21,910 nucleotides of DNA from Betaproteobacteria bacterium (GCA_019237595.1 JAFAGU010000101.1:1-21910); one strand, 5' to 3'; shown: positions 1-8,173, counted from the first letter of the stretch. The notes: generated by a model from the letters alone, not told the origin. Made by a program: numbers and translations.

Positions 1-222
1 TCTAGGCAACACGCTTTGACCTGGCGCACGGGCCGCGGGTTTTCGCATGAGCGTGTGGATGATGGTGAGGGCGATCCTTTGACCTACAAGAGAGTTCCTG
101 TTCTGGTGCCGAACGGCGCTGTGGATGCAAAAGCCCTAAGCGAACGATTCGAGAGGATTGGGAAAACCCTGCCGAACGATATTGCGCGGTTCGTGCGCGA
201 CAAGCTGCGCGATCTTGTCTAG
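1..222 (+). CDS. Unassigned ORF, 3' end (possibly 5'-truncated by window edge)
   Basis: The frame is open from the first base of the window to a TAG at 220-222, so this may be the end of a longer gene. The first possible start inside the window is a TTG at 16, which would give 68 residues. The readable C-terminal part is charged and probably helical (for example RFVRDKLRDLV at the very end), with no signal peptide or membrane segment. I do not recognise the family. It lies at the left edge of what looks like an integrated element, so a mobile-element or phage accessory protein is possible, but nothing in the sequence shows this. A short hairpin (GCGACC-GCA-GGTCGC, 232-246) follows the stop. 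Confidence 0.35.
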   Translation, partial: SRQHALTWRTGRGFSHERVDDGEGDPLTYKRVPVLVPNGAVDAKALSERFERIGKTLPNDIARFVRDKLRDLV

Positions 223-245
223 ATGTTTAGCGCGACCGCAGGTCG

Positions 246-422
246 CTAGCGTGCCAAATAGCGTTTGGCCGCGCGTTTGTGAGTGATGCGCGGCTCTGGC
301 GCGGATCGAGGAGGAGCAAGGACCGCTCCGTGGACGTCCCCAGCTTGCGCTTTGATTGCGCGCTGCAGCGTCATGTTCTTGTGCGCGTATAGGTAACCTG
401 CGGCGTTCGCGGCAGCTCCCAT
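246..422 (-). CDS. Small basic hypothetical protein (58 aa)
   Basis: An ATG at 422-420 opens a 58-codon frame ending in TAG at 248-246. The product begins MGAAANAAGYLYAHKNM and has a basic C-terminus (THKRAAKRYLAR). The purine-rich AAAGG about 9 nt before the ATG could serve as a ribosome-binding site. There is no signal peptide or transmembrane segment. The family is not recognised. It is convergent with the ORF ending at 222 and sits among other small ORFs near the left end of the window, a layout seen in phage or island remnants. It could also be chance coding in G+C-rich DNA. Confidence 0.3.
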   Translation of the reverse strand: MGAAANAAGYLYAHKNMTLQRAIKAQAGDVHGAVLAPPRSAPEPRITHKRAAKRYLAR

Positions 423-507
423 GATTGGTGGCCTTTCTTGTGGTGAGTCGCCACCTCATCACAGAGGGCGCGCCTCATCTACCGCGCCTAGCCATGTAGC
501 CCTGCGC

Positions 508-672
508 CTACGGCCGGCGCCGTAGTCCTTCGAGGAAACAGAACGCGCAAAGGGCGGAAGAACCGCTAAGGCCGATCATGAGCGCGGCCTCGGCTTCCAC
601 GAATAGCGCCACAACCCTCGCGGTTGCAAACGCCGCGGCGATCATGAGAAATACAAAAGCACGCACGAGCAT
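508..672 (-). CDS. Possible small membrane protein (54 aa)
   Basis: Reading from the ATG at 672-670 gives 54 residues with two hydrophobic stretches, roughly residues 3-24 (RAFVFLMIAAAFATARVVAL) and 29-47 (AALMIGLSGSSALCAFCFL), ending in a basic tail (LRRRP). This is the shape of a small two-span membrane protein. The frame stays open upstream through the tRNA-like sequence at 680-750, but that part is better explained as RNA, so I placed the start just after it. No clear ribosome-binding site precedes the ATG. The family is not recognised; a holin-like or island-encoded membrane peptide is only a guess. Confidence 0.3.
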   Translation of the reverse strand: MLVRAFVFLMIAAAFATARVVALFVEAEAALMIGLSGSSALCAFCFLEGLRRRP

Positions 673-679
673 GGCAGTC

Positions 680-750
680 TGGAGCGGGGAATGAGACTTG
701 AACTCATACCGCAACCTTGGAGGGTTGTGCTCTGCTTAAGCTACCCCCGC
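680..750 (-). pseudogene. Degenerate tRNA-Gly-like sequence with encoded CCA
   Basis: The minus strand folds as a 71-nt tRNA. The acceptor stem is GCGGGGG/TCCCCGC (one G-U pair), followed by discriminator T and an encoded CCA. The T-arm ATGAG-TTCAAGT-CTCAT is intact. The anticodon stem CAACC/GGTTG resembles tRNA-Gly. Two parts are abnormal. The D-loop is only 5 nt (AAGCA) and lacks the conserved GG. The anticodon loop is 6 nt (CTCCAA), one short of normal, so the TCC glycine anticodon cannot be placed properly. The most likely reading is a decayed tRNA-Gly gene, or a divergent tRNA carried by a mobile element. A functional non-canonical tRNA cannot be excluded from sequence alone. Confidence 0.6.
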
Positions 751-958
751 ACCTGGAGATATGGTGCAAGCCAGCGCGTCCCTGTGCAATGCGCGATCTG
801 GAGCGATTAGATACTCCGAGCGGAGCGGAGTGGGAGGGATCCCTTGTGTGCCGCACGCAACGTGGGCCGCACTTCGATGTAGGTCGTCGACGACTCGCCG
901 TAGCCTCGATACGACACACGATATTGCGCGTCAAAAGTTGGTGCTAGCTTGAGGCGCA

Positions 959-2233
959 ATGAATACCTCCGCCCGCTGGCTAGCCGCTGCGCTGACTCTC
1001 TCCTTCGCGAACGCCTCATTTGCGCAGCAGGCGACGCCGGAACCAACGACCGAGCTTAGCCTGCGCCAGGCAGTCGCCGAGGCGGTGCTGCGCAACCCGA
1101 ACCGCGTGCGTGCGGCGCATGAAGTTAGGGCGGCGACGTTTGATCGCGAGGCCGCGGAGTGGGGACGGTTCCCGACGCTGACGGTGGATGCCGGCGCCGC
1201 GCAGTCCTCGCAGTCGATCGCGCCGACCAGCACCGTGCGGGTTGAACAGCCGCTATGGGCCGGCGGCCGCATCGACGGGCAGATCGATTCCGCTCGTGCG
1301 CAAGTCAGCGCCGCCAAGTCTGCAGAAGGAGACTCGCAGCGCCGTTTGGCGGAGGAAACGGCCGTTGCCTACGTGGGCTGGATGGACGCCCAGGCTCGCG
1401 TCGATATCGCACGAGAGAGCGCTGCAGCCCTAGCCGCCCTACTGGAGTACGTGCGCAGGCGGCAGTTCGAAGGGCTCGCTTCAATCGCCGATGTTTCCAT
1501 CGGCAAGGCTCGCTACAGCAGCGCGCTTGCCCTGGTGGAGCAGCTGAACGGCGAGCGCGATCAGGCCCGCGCCCAGCTCGAGGTGCTGATCGTAACGAGG
1601 ATCGAGCGCGGCTTGGCGGTCAGTGTGCCTCCATTTGCCGACCGACCGGCGGCGGAGTTAGAAGCTGCCTACGTCGCCAATTCTCAATTGGTCGCCCAGC
1701 GCCGTTCAGAGGTGGACGCGGCCCGCGCGCAGGCCGCTGTGCGCAAGGCCGCGATTCTTCCCCGGGTGGCGCTTCGCTACGAGCACCTCACCTATCAGAA
1801 CAACGGCCTCACGCCCCCCAGCGACTCCCGAGTGATGATTGTCCTGCAGTACTCGCCCGACGCCGGCCTTGCCTCCCTTTCGGGCTACGAGGCAGCCCAA
1901 AGCCGCGTCGATTCCGCGACGTCACAGCTTGCCGCCGACGAGAACGATGCCCGCCTGCGGGCACGGGCGAACTGGTCCGAAAACAGGGCAAGCCGGCGAC
2001 AGGTCGATGAGCTCGAGCCTCAGGTCGCCTCGCTCAACGACAGCATGGCGTCATTCAGGCGCCAATTCGAGGCGGGTCGCAAGTCCTGGCTCGAGCTTCT
2101 CAACACCCAACGCGAGGTGGTCGACGCCAGGATTTCTCTTTCCAAGGCGAAGACTTCCCGCGATCAATCCGCTTTGCGCCTGATGGCCAATACGGGCGAA
2201 TTCTGGCCCTGGCTCGAAAAGCTGCCGCGATGA
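959..2233 (+). CDS. TolC-family outer membrane efflux protein (type I secretion)
   Basis: This 424-residue protein is probably the outer-membrane channel of a type I secretion system. An N-terminal signal peptide (about residues 1-22, hydrophobic core LAAALTLSFANASFA, cleavage before QQ) is followed by the long Ala/Arg/Glu-rich helical segments typical of the TolC/OEP fold, in two halves (roughly residues 35-215 and 235-415). The length matches the family. A GAGG ribosome-binding site lies 4 nt before the ATG. The stop overlaps the start of the downstream ABC exporter gene by 4 nt (ATGA at 2230-2233), so the two are translationally coupled. The gene is dedicated to this cassette rather than being a housekeeping TolC, judging by context. 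The family is clear, but the exact subfamily (LapE/TolC-like) is inference. Confidence 0.9.
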   Translation: MNTSARWLAAALTLSFANASFAQQATPEPTTELSLRQAVAEAVLRNPNRVRAAHEVRAATFDREAAEWGRFPTLTVDAGAAQSSQSIAPTSTVRVEQPLWAGGRIDGQIDSARAQVSAAKSAEGDSQRRLAEETAVAYVGWMDAQARVDIARESAAALAALLEYVRRRQFEGLASIADVSIGKARYSSALALVEQLNGERDQARAQLEVLIVTRIERGLAVSVPPFADRPAAELEAAYVANSQLVAQRRSEVDAARAQAAVRKAAILPRVALRYEHLTYQNNGLTPPSDSRVMIVLQYSPDAGLASLSGYEAAQSRVDSATSQLAADENDARLRARANWSENRASRRQVDELEPQVASLNDSMASFRRQFEAGRKSWLELLNTQREVVDARISLSKAKTSRDQSALRLMANTGEFWPWLEKLPR

Positions 2234-4395
2234 ACGCGAGAGCTCAAGCGCTCGGAGGTCCAGTGGACGCCGCCGCTCTGCGTCGGCTCCTCGAGCTGCG
2301 CGGACAGCGGGTAAGCCTGACCGACGTCCAGCGCGCGCTGGAGCAGGCTGGCGAGCCGCAATTTGCCGGAGGATCCGAGGCCCTCTCGGCCCTCTCCGCG
2401 GCGCTTGGGAGCCTCGGCACGGAGAAGGTACGGCTCGCCGCAACGCGTGCGGAAATGCTCTCCGAGCGCCATCTCCCCGCCCTGGTCGAGTACCAAGGCC
2501 GCACGTGGGTGCTGGCGGAAGCGCGCGGTCCCCGGCGACTTCTCGATTCCGGCGAGGGATCCACCCGCGAAGTGGAGGCGGCCGATCTCGACCAGGCATT
2601 CGCGATCTGGTTCGATCGTCCCGCTCATGCGGAAGAGCGCGATCGGAATGGCACGCGCCACAGCGCCGCGCGCCTTCTCGCCGGGGCACTCGCCGTTCGC
2701 GGGCGGATACTCGTCGAGGTGGCGCTCGCGACGCTCCTCACGAGCCTCCTCGCCGTCGCAATCTCGCTCTTCGCCTTACAGGTTTACGACCGCGTCATTC
2801 CGTCCTTCTCGCATGCGACGCTTCATGCGCTTGCGGGCGTCGTCGGAGTGCTGATCGTCTTCGATTTTGTCCTGCGGCTCGTGCGTGCACGCCTTCTTGA
2901 CCGGGTGTCCGCGGAAGTTGACGAGGAAGTCTCAGCAACGGTCTTCCGTGCGCTCATTGGCGTTCGGCTGGATGCGCGTCCAGGGAAGGTGGGCACGCTC
3001 GCGGCCCAGGTGGCTGGCCTCGAATCGGCCAGAGCCTTTTTCGCTTCGAGCGTCCTCTTCACGATTGCCGAGGTGCCATTCGCGCTTCTATTCATCGCCA
3101 TCATCGCGTTCATCGCCGGGCCAATCGCCTGGTTCTATGGGGCGCTTGCGCTAGGCGCGTTGGTGGCGGGGCTCGCAGCCTACGCCAAGCTGGACTCGCT
3201 TTCGCGAGAGCAACTCGAAGCGGGCTTTCGGCGCAATGGGCTCCTGGTGGAGTCGATCCAGGGCGCCGAGACCATCAAGGCGCTTGGCGCGACCTGGCGG
3301 TTCTCCGAACGCTGGCGTGAGGCGACAAAAGAAATAGCCGCCATGAGCCTCCGGGCGCGTACCGCCATGGTCGGCGCCGCAACGGTTGCCCAGTCGCTCG
3401 CCAGTATCGCGTACGTGGCGGTCGTGGTGATGGGCGTCTACCTGGTGGAATCCGGCTCGCTTACCGTCGGTGCGCTCATCGCGTGCACCATGCTGGGCGC
3501 ACGGGTGATCGGTCCGATCGCAAACGGCGTGGCGCTCATCACGCAGGCGCAGCAAGCTGCTCAATCTCTGCGCGCCGTCGACGCGGTACTCGATCTTCCG
3601 CCAGAGCGCGAACACGGCGTGGCGTTGCTATCGCCCGCAAGCCTGGGTCACGAGTTAGTGGTCGAAGGTGCCCGCTTTTGTTACGGCAACGTACCGGTGC
3701 CGCAACTCGACGTGCCGGCACTGCGCATCGCCGAAGGCGAGCGCGTCGTGCTGCTCGGCCCTCCGGGCTCCGGAAAATCGACGCTCCTCAAGATTCTCTC
3801 GGGACTCTACCGTCCTTCGCAGGGTCGGATGCTCCTGGGAGGAGTCGATGTCGCGCTGCTCGACCCGGAGCTCGTGCGGCGTCACGTTGGCTACCTGCCC
3901 CAGGACGTTCAGCTTTTCCGCGGCACGCTGCGCGAGAACCTGGATCTCGAGGGAACCGTCTCCGACGATCTTTTGCTGCAGGTGGTCCGGGAGCTCGGCC
4001 TCGATGCGCTCGTGCGCGATCACCCTCGCGGACTTGATCGTGAAATCTTCGAGGGCGGCAGCGGACTCTCGGGCGGCCAGCGCCAGATGGCCGGCATTGC
4101 GCGGCTGTTGCTGCGTCGTCCGAGCGTGCTCCTGCTCGACGAGCCGACGGGCGCGCTCGATCACATGTTCGAAGCTCGCGCCCTGCGTGCGATTGTGAAC
4201 TGCCTCGGACCGCGGGACACCTTCATGCTCGCCACGCACCGAACTGCCGCGCTTCCCCTGGCGAGCCGCGTCATCGTTGTACAGCAAGGCCGCATCGTTC
4301 TCGACGGTGAGCCCGGGAGGGTGCTAAAGGTTCTCCAGGCACACGGCGAGCGTGCCGGGCAATGCGCGGCGCCCAATGCGGCCGTCCCGGCATGA
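2230..4395 (+). CDS. Type I secretion ABC exporter with degenerate C39 domain (LapB/HlyB-like)
   Basis: This 721-residue inner-membrane exporter should power export of an unfolded substrate through the HlyD/TolC channel. Residues 1 to about 135 form a C39-peptidase-like domain with no cysteine at all, so it cannot cleave a leader and should act as a substrate-docking domain, as in HlyB/LapB. A transmembrane region follows (about 160-440). The nucleotide-binding domain carries Walker A GPPGSGKST (510-518), signature LSGGQ (613-617), Walker B LLLDEP with D637/E638, and switch histidine H670. The ATG at 2230 overlaps the TolC-family stop, and the ATGA at 4392-4395 couples it to the adaptor gene. 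Cysteine-less C39-like exporters usually carry substrates with C-terminal signals, which fits the downstream candidate. Confidence 0.93.
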   Translation: MNARAQALGGPVDAAALRRLLELRGQRVSLTDVQRALEQAGEPQFAGGSEALSALSAALGSLGTEKVRLAATRAEMLSERHLPALVEYQGRTWVLAEARGPRRLLDSGEGSTREVEAADLDQAFAIWFDRPAHAEERDRNGTRHSAARLLAGALAVRGRILVEVALATLLTSLLAVAISLFALQVYDRVIPSFSHATLHALAGVVGVLIVFDFVLRLVRARLLDRVSAEVDEEVSATVFRALIGVRLDARPGKVGTLAAQVAGLESARAFFASSVLFTIAEVPFALLFIAIIAFIAGPIAWFYGALALGALVAGLAAYAKLDSLSREQLEAGFRRNGLLVESIQGAETIKALGATWRFSERWREATKEIAAMSLRARTAMVGAATVAQSLASIAYVAVVVMGVYLVESGSLTVGALIACTMLGARVIGPIANGVALITQAQQAAQSLRAVDAVLDLPPEREHGVALLSPASLGHELVVEGARFCYGNVPVPQLDVPALRIAEGERVVLLGPPGSGKSTLLKILSGLYRPSQGRMLLGGVDVALLDPELVRRHVGYLPQDVQLFRGTLRENLDLEGTVSDDLLLQVVRELGLDALVRDHPRGLDREIFEGGSGLSGGQRQMAGIARLLLRRPSVLLLDEPTGALDHMFEARALRAIVNCLGPRDTFMLATHRTAALPLASRVIVVQQGRIVLDGEPGRVLKVLQAHGERAGQCAAPNAAVPA

Positions 4396-5537
4396 GGGCG
4401 TCGTCGGTACTGGTCTGGTCACTTGCCATCGCGCTGGCGACGCTTGTTGCCTGGGCGCATTACGCGGTCATGGACGAGTCGACGCGGGCGAGCGGGACGG
4501 TCATAGCGAGTAGCCGCGTCCAGGTGATCCAGTCCGTCGACGGCGGAGTCCTCGAGGAGCTTCGCGTCCGGGAGGGTGACCGGGTGCGAAAGGGCGATGT
4601 CCTTGCGGTATTCGACGAAACGCGCACTCGGGCTTCGGTGCAGGAAACGCAGGCGAAGCTGGCTTCGCAGCGCGCGACGATGGCGCGGCTCGAGGCCGAG
4701 CTGAGCGGCACGCAACCGCACTTCGCGCCCGAGCTCGAGCGCTTCCCCGAAGTCGTGCGTGTGGAGCGAGCGCTGTACGCCGAGCGCCGCAGGGCGCTCG
4801 AGACCGAGCTGCAAGCGCTCGCCGACGTGGCGCGGCTCGCGCACGACGAGCTCTCTATGGTGGAGCGCCTCGTCGCGTCGGGCGACGCCAGCCAGGTCGA
4901 GCTGCTGCGCGCCCGGCGCGCTGTCACCGAAGCCGAGAGCGCGCTCGCCAACCGGCGCAACAAATACGTCCAGGACGTGAGCACCGAACTGGCGAAGGTG
5001 CGCGAGGAGTATGAGCAGGTCGAGCAGCAACTTGCGCAGAAGCGCCGGCTCCTCGCCGATGCCGTCGTCAGCTCGCCGGCGAGCGGCATCATCAAGAACG
5101 TGAAGTTCACCACGCTGGGCGGCGTACTGCGAGCCGGTGACGAACTACTGCAGGTCGTGCCGGTAGACGACCAGATGATCGTCGAGGCAAAGGTCGCGCC
5201 GCGCGACATCGCGCTCATTCGCCCGGGACTAAAGGCGACGATCAAGTTCGACGCCTATGACTACACGATCTTCGGGATCGTCGACGGCGAAGTGACTTAC
5301 GTGAGCGCCGATACCATGCGCGATGAGAGCCAGCGCGCCGACAGCGCGGCGGCGACCTACTACCGCGTCCACGTGCGCACCACGACGTCCGGTCATGTGA
5401 CCCGGACCGGCCGGGCGATCGAGGTGCTGCCGGGCATGACCGCACAAGTCGATATCCGCACCGGGCAACGGACGCTGCTCACGTATCTATTGAAGCCCGT
5501 GACCAAGACCTTGGCGGAGGCGTTTACCGAACGCTGA
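4392..5537 (+). CDS. HlyD-family membrane fusion protein (type I secretion adaptor)
   Basis: This 381-residue periplasmic adaptor should link the ABC exporter to the TolC-family channel. It has one N-terminal membrane anchor (about residues 5-25), then half of a lipoyl-like domain (VDGGVLEELRVREGDRVRKG), a long coiled coil (about 75-225), the second lipoyl half and a beta-barrel. The C-terminus (LPGMTAQVDIRTGQRTLLTY then LLKPV) is the family hallmark of HlyD/LapC proteins. An upstream in-frame ATG at 4362 exists, but the ATG at 4392 overlaps the exporter stop as ATGA and gives a normal short cytoplasmic tail before the anchor, so I chose it. It is the third gene of the transport operon, 121 bp upstream of the putative substrate gene. 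Confidence 0.93.
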   Translation: MRASSVLVWSLAIALATLVAWAHYAVMDESTRASGTVIASSRVQVIQSVDGGVLEELRVREGDRVRKGDVLAVFDETRTRASVQETQAKLASQRATMARLEAELSGTQPHFAPELERFPEVVRVERALYAERRRALETELQALADVARLAHDELSMVERLVASGDASQVELLRARRAVTEAESALANRRNKYVQDVSTELAKVREEYEQVEQQLAQKRRLLADAVVSSPASGIIKNVKFTTLGGVLRAGDELLQVVPVDDQMIVEAKVAPRDIALIRPGLKATIKFDAYDYTIFGIVDGEVTYVSADTMRDESQRADSAAATYYRVHVRTTTSGHVTRTGRAIEVLPGMTAQVDIRTGQRTLLTYLLKPVTKTLAEAFTER

Positions 5538-5658
5538 ATTGTTAAGCAAGCTACCGTCGGGCGGTACTTAAAGGCCCACGATTCTTGCCCTGGGTCCAAG
5601 GGAAAGCTTCACGCTGCCCTCCCTAGAATGGTCCTCACTTTCTAGTGTAGGGCCCACC
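5538..5658 (+). promoter_or_regulatory. Spacer between transport genes and substrate gene
   Basis: The 121-bp gap contains a weak hairpin (TACCG-TCGGG-CGGTA near 5550) without a T-run and a -10-like TAGAAT at 5624-5629, but no matching -35. AGGG at 5649-5652 is the probable ribosome-binding site for the ATG at 5659. The substrate gene may have its own promoter here, as is common when the secreted product is needed in larger amounts than its transporter. This is inference. Confidence 0.3.
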
Positions 5659-7920
5659 ATGAACCCAGGTCGCATCCAGCCGTCGTCGGTCCAAGTCCCC
5701 TCTCCTTCGCAGGGAGACGCCGGTTCGGCGTCCGAGCGCAAGTCGCTGGCGACTCTGCGGCATAAGCGGCATGGCGAAGATACGCCCGCCGATTCCGCGG
5801 CGCCTTCGGCCGACGACAAGGTTCTTGTCGCGCTGGCTGATTCGAGCGCGCCTGTAACAGGTTCCGCAACGAGCACAGACGCCGCCGCGGGTGCCCAAAC
5901 CGCGCAAGCCGCCCCAGCCAGCGCCGGCGCATCGGCCGGCGGATCAGGCGCCGCGGCGGCAGGCGAGTCGGCGAGTACCGGAGCTGGTTTGCCCGCTATT
6001 GCAGCTGCTGCCTCAGGAGGCGGATCGGGTCTGACGCTCGGCGCCCTTGCGCTTGGGGGCCTCGGCCTGGCGGCCGGAGCCGGCGGCGGAGGGGGCGGCG
6101 GATCGAGCGGAGCCTCGGCACCCGTTGCAGCGCCTGGCGTGCCCGCCGCATCAACCCCAGCCCCGACGCCCACGCCCACTCCGACGCCGACTCCATCGCC
6201 TTCGCTCATCCACAATTTCGGCGATTACGTAGCCGCCACCAACGCGGGCGGCGCGACGGCGCCGACCAATGCCACGCTGGCGGCGGGCTCGTCGGTCATG
6301 GACATCTCCGGGGGCTTCTCCCGCAGCGTATTGCCGCACACGCTCGCCGACCTGCGGCCTTCGATGATGTACAACGTTGCCGGCGCGAACGTGACGACGA
6401 TCAACGACGGCGGCATCTCCGTCGATTTGCAAGGCAACCCGAGCGGCGACTCCACCGTCAACGCCCATGCGGATGCCGCCGCCGGCGCGAGCAGCCTGAT
6501 ATGGATGCAGGCCATGGCCGTGCATGATTCGGCGAGCCAGGGGCAGTTTCGCGCGATCGCATCGTCGACCGCCAACGGCGCGGGCAGCGATGCCGAAATT
6601 GGCATCCAGCATGCCTCGATGGCAATCGGCGGTACGGGCGCCATTAACGATCGCGAAGACTTGTCCGCAACGGCGACCGCGGGCGGCGTGGCGCACACGC
6701 TGATCGGCGATTTCTCCATGAGCGTCGATTCAACGGCGGCGGGCTCTGCGGCGGCGCCCGTTGCCGCCGAGGCGCACATGGGCTTCGGCGAAGGGCAGGA
6801 AGCTGGCATGCTCGCGAGCGCCGATGGGGCCGGTTCGATGGCCGATCTCGCCGTGACCGGCAACGTGGCGCTCAGCGGCCAGGGCGATGACGTCTACGTA
6901 TTCAACAGCGGGCTCTTCGCACAGGGCACGAATGGCGGTTCCGCGATAACCGACGTCGCGGGCGACGTAACCTTCTCGGCAAACGGGCGCTCGGCGCACT
7001 CGTACGTGCTCGTCGACGCCTCGACCGACGCCGTCGCCGGCTCGGCCGGCGACGTGCACGTCCATGGCAATGTCGACCTCCAGTCGATCGGCACGGAATC
7101 GGCGCTCACTCGCGCCGCCGTGCGTGCCGACGGGACCGGCACCGTCGAGATCGACGGGCATCTCGATGTCGATTCCAGCGCCACTAGCGCCACTTCATTC
7201 ATGCAGGTGATCTCGCAGGGTTCGGCCTCGCATATCGACGTCGGATCCCTCGGCATGACGATGGACGGTGCCGGCCACGGCTGGATGGACCTCTACACCG
7301 ACCACGGCGGCGGCCTCGACATCGGCTCCGTTAACTTGACTGCGGCCTCGGGCGCGGACATCGGCCTGCATGTGCAGCAGGCGAACACTGCAGCAACCGG
7401 GACCGTGGATACGACGTTCCTCGCGCACGCGGATGGGACCGCAAGTGTCTCGATCAGCGCGGTGAACCTGGCCGGCGCGGGGCAAATCAACATGTTCCTC
7501 AACGGGCAGACCTTCGGCACGATCAACCAGGCCGCCGGCTTCGGCCAGCTCGCCTTGCACTACCAGATCGCGGACCAGAACTTCGCCGGGATCGGCAGTG
7601 CACCGCTCACGACCATCAATGGTGCTTCGGGCACCAACGACGCGGTCATGTACAACGGCGTGGCGGCGGACGGTACGAACTTCACCGACGCCGGAAGCTT
7701 CGATACGCTGGCCGCCTTGAACGCCGGCCTTAATGCGGCGCTGGATGGCACGCACAAGTACGTGTTCGCCGTCTACACCGGCACTGAGGACATTAATGCC
7801 AACGGGGTCGCCGACGACCACAATGCCGGCGTCCTCGCCTATAGCGACAGCGGCAACGGCATGACCTCCGTTCTCATGCTCCCCGGAATCACGCACCTCA
7901 CCCCGGCCAACATCAGCTAA
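5659..7920 (+). CDS. Probable type I-secreted Gly/Ala-rich beta-strand repeat surface protein
   Basis: This 753-residue protein has no Sec signal, no cysteine and very few lysines, as is typical of type I substrates. Residues 1-108 are Ala/Ser-rich and disordered. A hydrophobic glycine patch follows (about 110-153, GLTLGALALGGLGLAAGAGG then poly-Gly), resembling the N-terminal patch of many large type I-secreted surface proteins. A Thr-Pro linker spans 166-182. About 185-620 consists of irregular beta-strand repeats such as GDVHVHGNVDL, GTVEIDGHLDV and GGLDIGSVNLTAA, suggesting a beta-solenoid. Near the end, D711-INANGVADD looks like a calcium-binding DxNxNGxxDD loop, and the last residues (LMLPGITHLTPANIS) resemble known C-terminal type I signals. 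RTX nonapeptides are absent. Its position after the transport genes supports its role as their cargo. Function (adhesin, matrix or S-layer-like) is not determined. Confidence 0.75.
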   Translation: MNPGRIQPSSVQVPSPSQGDAGSASERKSLATLRHKRHGEDTPADSAAPSADDKVLVALADSSAPVTGSATSTDAAAGAQTAQAAPASAGASAGGSGAAAAGESASTGAGLPAIAAAASGGGSGLTLGALALGGLGLAAGAGGGGGGGSSGASAPVAAPGVPAASTPAPTPTPTPTPTPSPSLIHNFGDYVAATNAGGATAPTNATLAAGSSVMDISGGFSRSVLPHTLADLRPSMMYNVAGANVTTINDGGISVDLQGNPSGDSTVNAHADAAAGASSLIWMQAMAVHDSASQGQFRAIASSTANGAGSDAEIGIQHASMAIGGTGAINDREDLSATATAGGVAHTLIGDFSMSVDSTAAGSAAAPVAAEAHMGFGEGQEAGMLASADGAGSMADLAVTGNVALSGQGDDVYVFNSGLFAQGTNGGSAITDVAGDVTFSANGRSAHSYVLVDASTDAVAGSAGDVHVHGNVDLQSIGTESALTRAAVRADGTGTVEIDGHLDVDSSATSATSFMQVISQGSASHIDVGSLGMTMDGAGHGWMDLYTDHGGGLDIGSVNLTAASGADIGLHVQQANTAATGTVDTTFLAHADGTASVSISAVNLAGAGQINMFLNGQTFGTINQAAGFGQLALHYQIADQNFAGIGSAPLTTINGASGTNDAVMYNGVAADGTNFTDAGSFDTLAALNAGLNAALDGTHKYVFAVYTGTEDINANGVADDHNAGVLAYSDSGNGMTSVLMLPGITHLTPANIS
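6154..6204 (+). repeat. Thr-Pro codon repeat (interdomain linker)
   Basis: Seventeen codons alternate Thr or Ser with Pro (one Ala replaces a Thr near the start), within the putative secreted protein. They separate the glycine-rich N-terminal patch from the beta-strand region. The near-periodic CCNACN DNA could change length by slippage, which would alter only linker length because units are multiples of 3. Confidence 0.75.
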
Positions 7921-7930
7921 GGGGCAGCGG

Positions 7931-8173
7931 CTACTCCTTGCAAGCCTGCTTGGCGCGATGAAGCAGTCGCTCGAACCCGTCTAGAAAGACACGCCTTAGC
8001 CGTTGCGATATATCGGGGTCCGAAACCAATTCGGCCACCAAAAGCGTGTTGGCACCGCTGTCAAATGCTTTGCGCGCCTCATGGTCAGGCGGCAGCACTT
8101 TCAGGATTTCAGCGACGGCGCGTTTCTCCAATGCATCGCCCTTCTGAAGGGAAGCTCCGCTGTTTTCTGGCAT
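7931..8173 (-). CDS. Small hypothetical cytosolic protein (80 aa)
   Basis: The ATG at 8173-8171 gives 80 residues beginning MPENSGASLQKGDALEKRA and ending RLLHRAKQACKE, with stop TAG at 7933-7931. The frame extends upstream to a TTG at 8221, but the ATG has a GAAAG-type ribosome-binding site about 7 nt away and is more likely. The protein is soluble and mostly helical, without signal or membrane segments. It converges on the secreted-protein gene with a 10-bp gap and lies just inside the tRNA-Lys fragment that marks the island end. I do not recognise the family. Confidence 0.5.
   Translation of the reverse strand: MPENSGASLQKGDALEKRAVAEILKVLPPDHEARKAFDSGANTLLVAELVSDPDISQRLRRVFLDGFERLLHRAKQACKE

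Larger units (their letters stand above)
223..958. other. Low-coding stretch between left-edge ORF and the secretion operon
   Basis: Apart from the two small minus-strand ORFs and the tRNA-like element, I see no convincing gene here. Other frames are short and mutually overlapping. Small inverted repeats occur, for example GCGACC-GCA-GGTCGC (232-246) and ACTCCG/CGGAGT (813-818 and 826-831), but neither is followed by a T-run. No integrase or transposase remnant is recognisable. The promoter of the secretion operon should lie in the last 150 bases, but no convincing -35/-10 pair with normal spacing was seen. Confidence 0.5.

Noticed and set aside
5568..6215. 215-codon minus-strand frame opposite the secreted protein
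   Set aside because: The translation is Pro/Ala/Gly repeats mirrored from the plus-strand low-complexity coding sequence, with no plausible start context.
5659..7920. RTX toxin or RTX adhesin
   Set aside because: No GGxGxDxUx nonapeptide arrays are present, so the name RTX is not justified despite the type I transporter.
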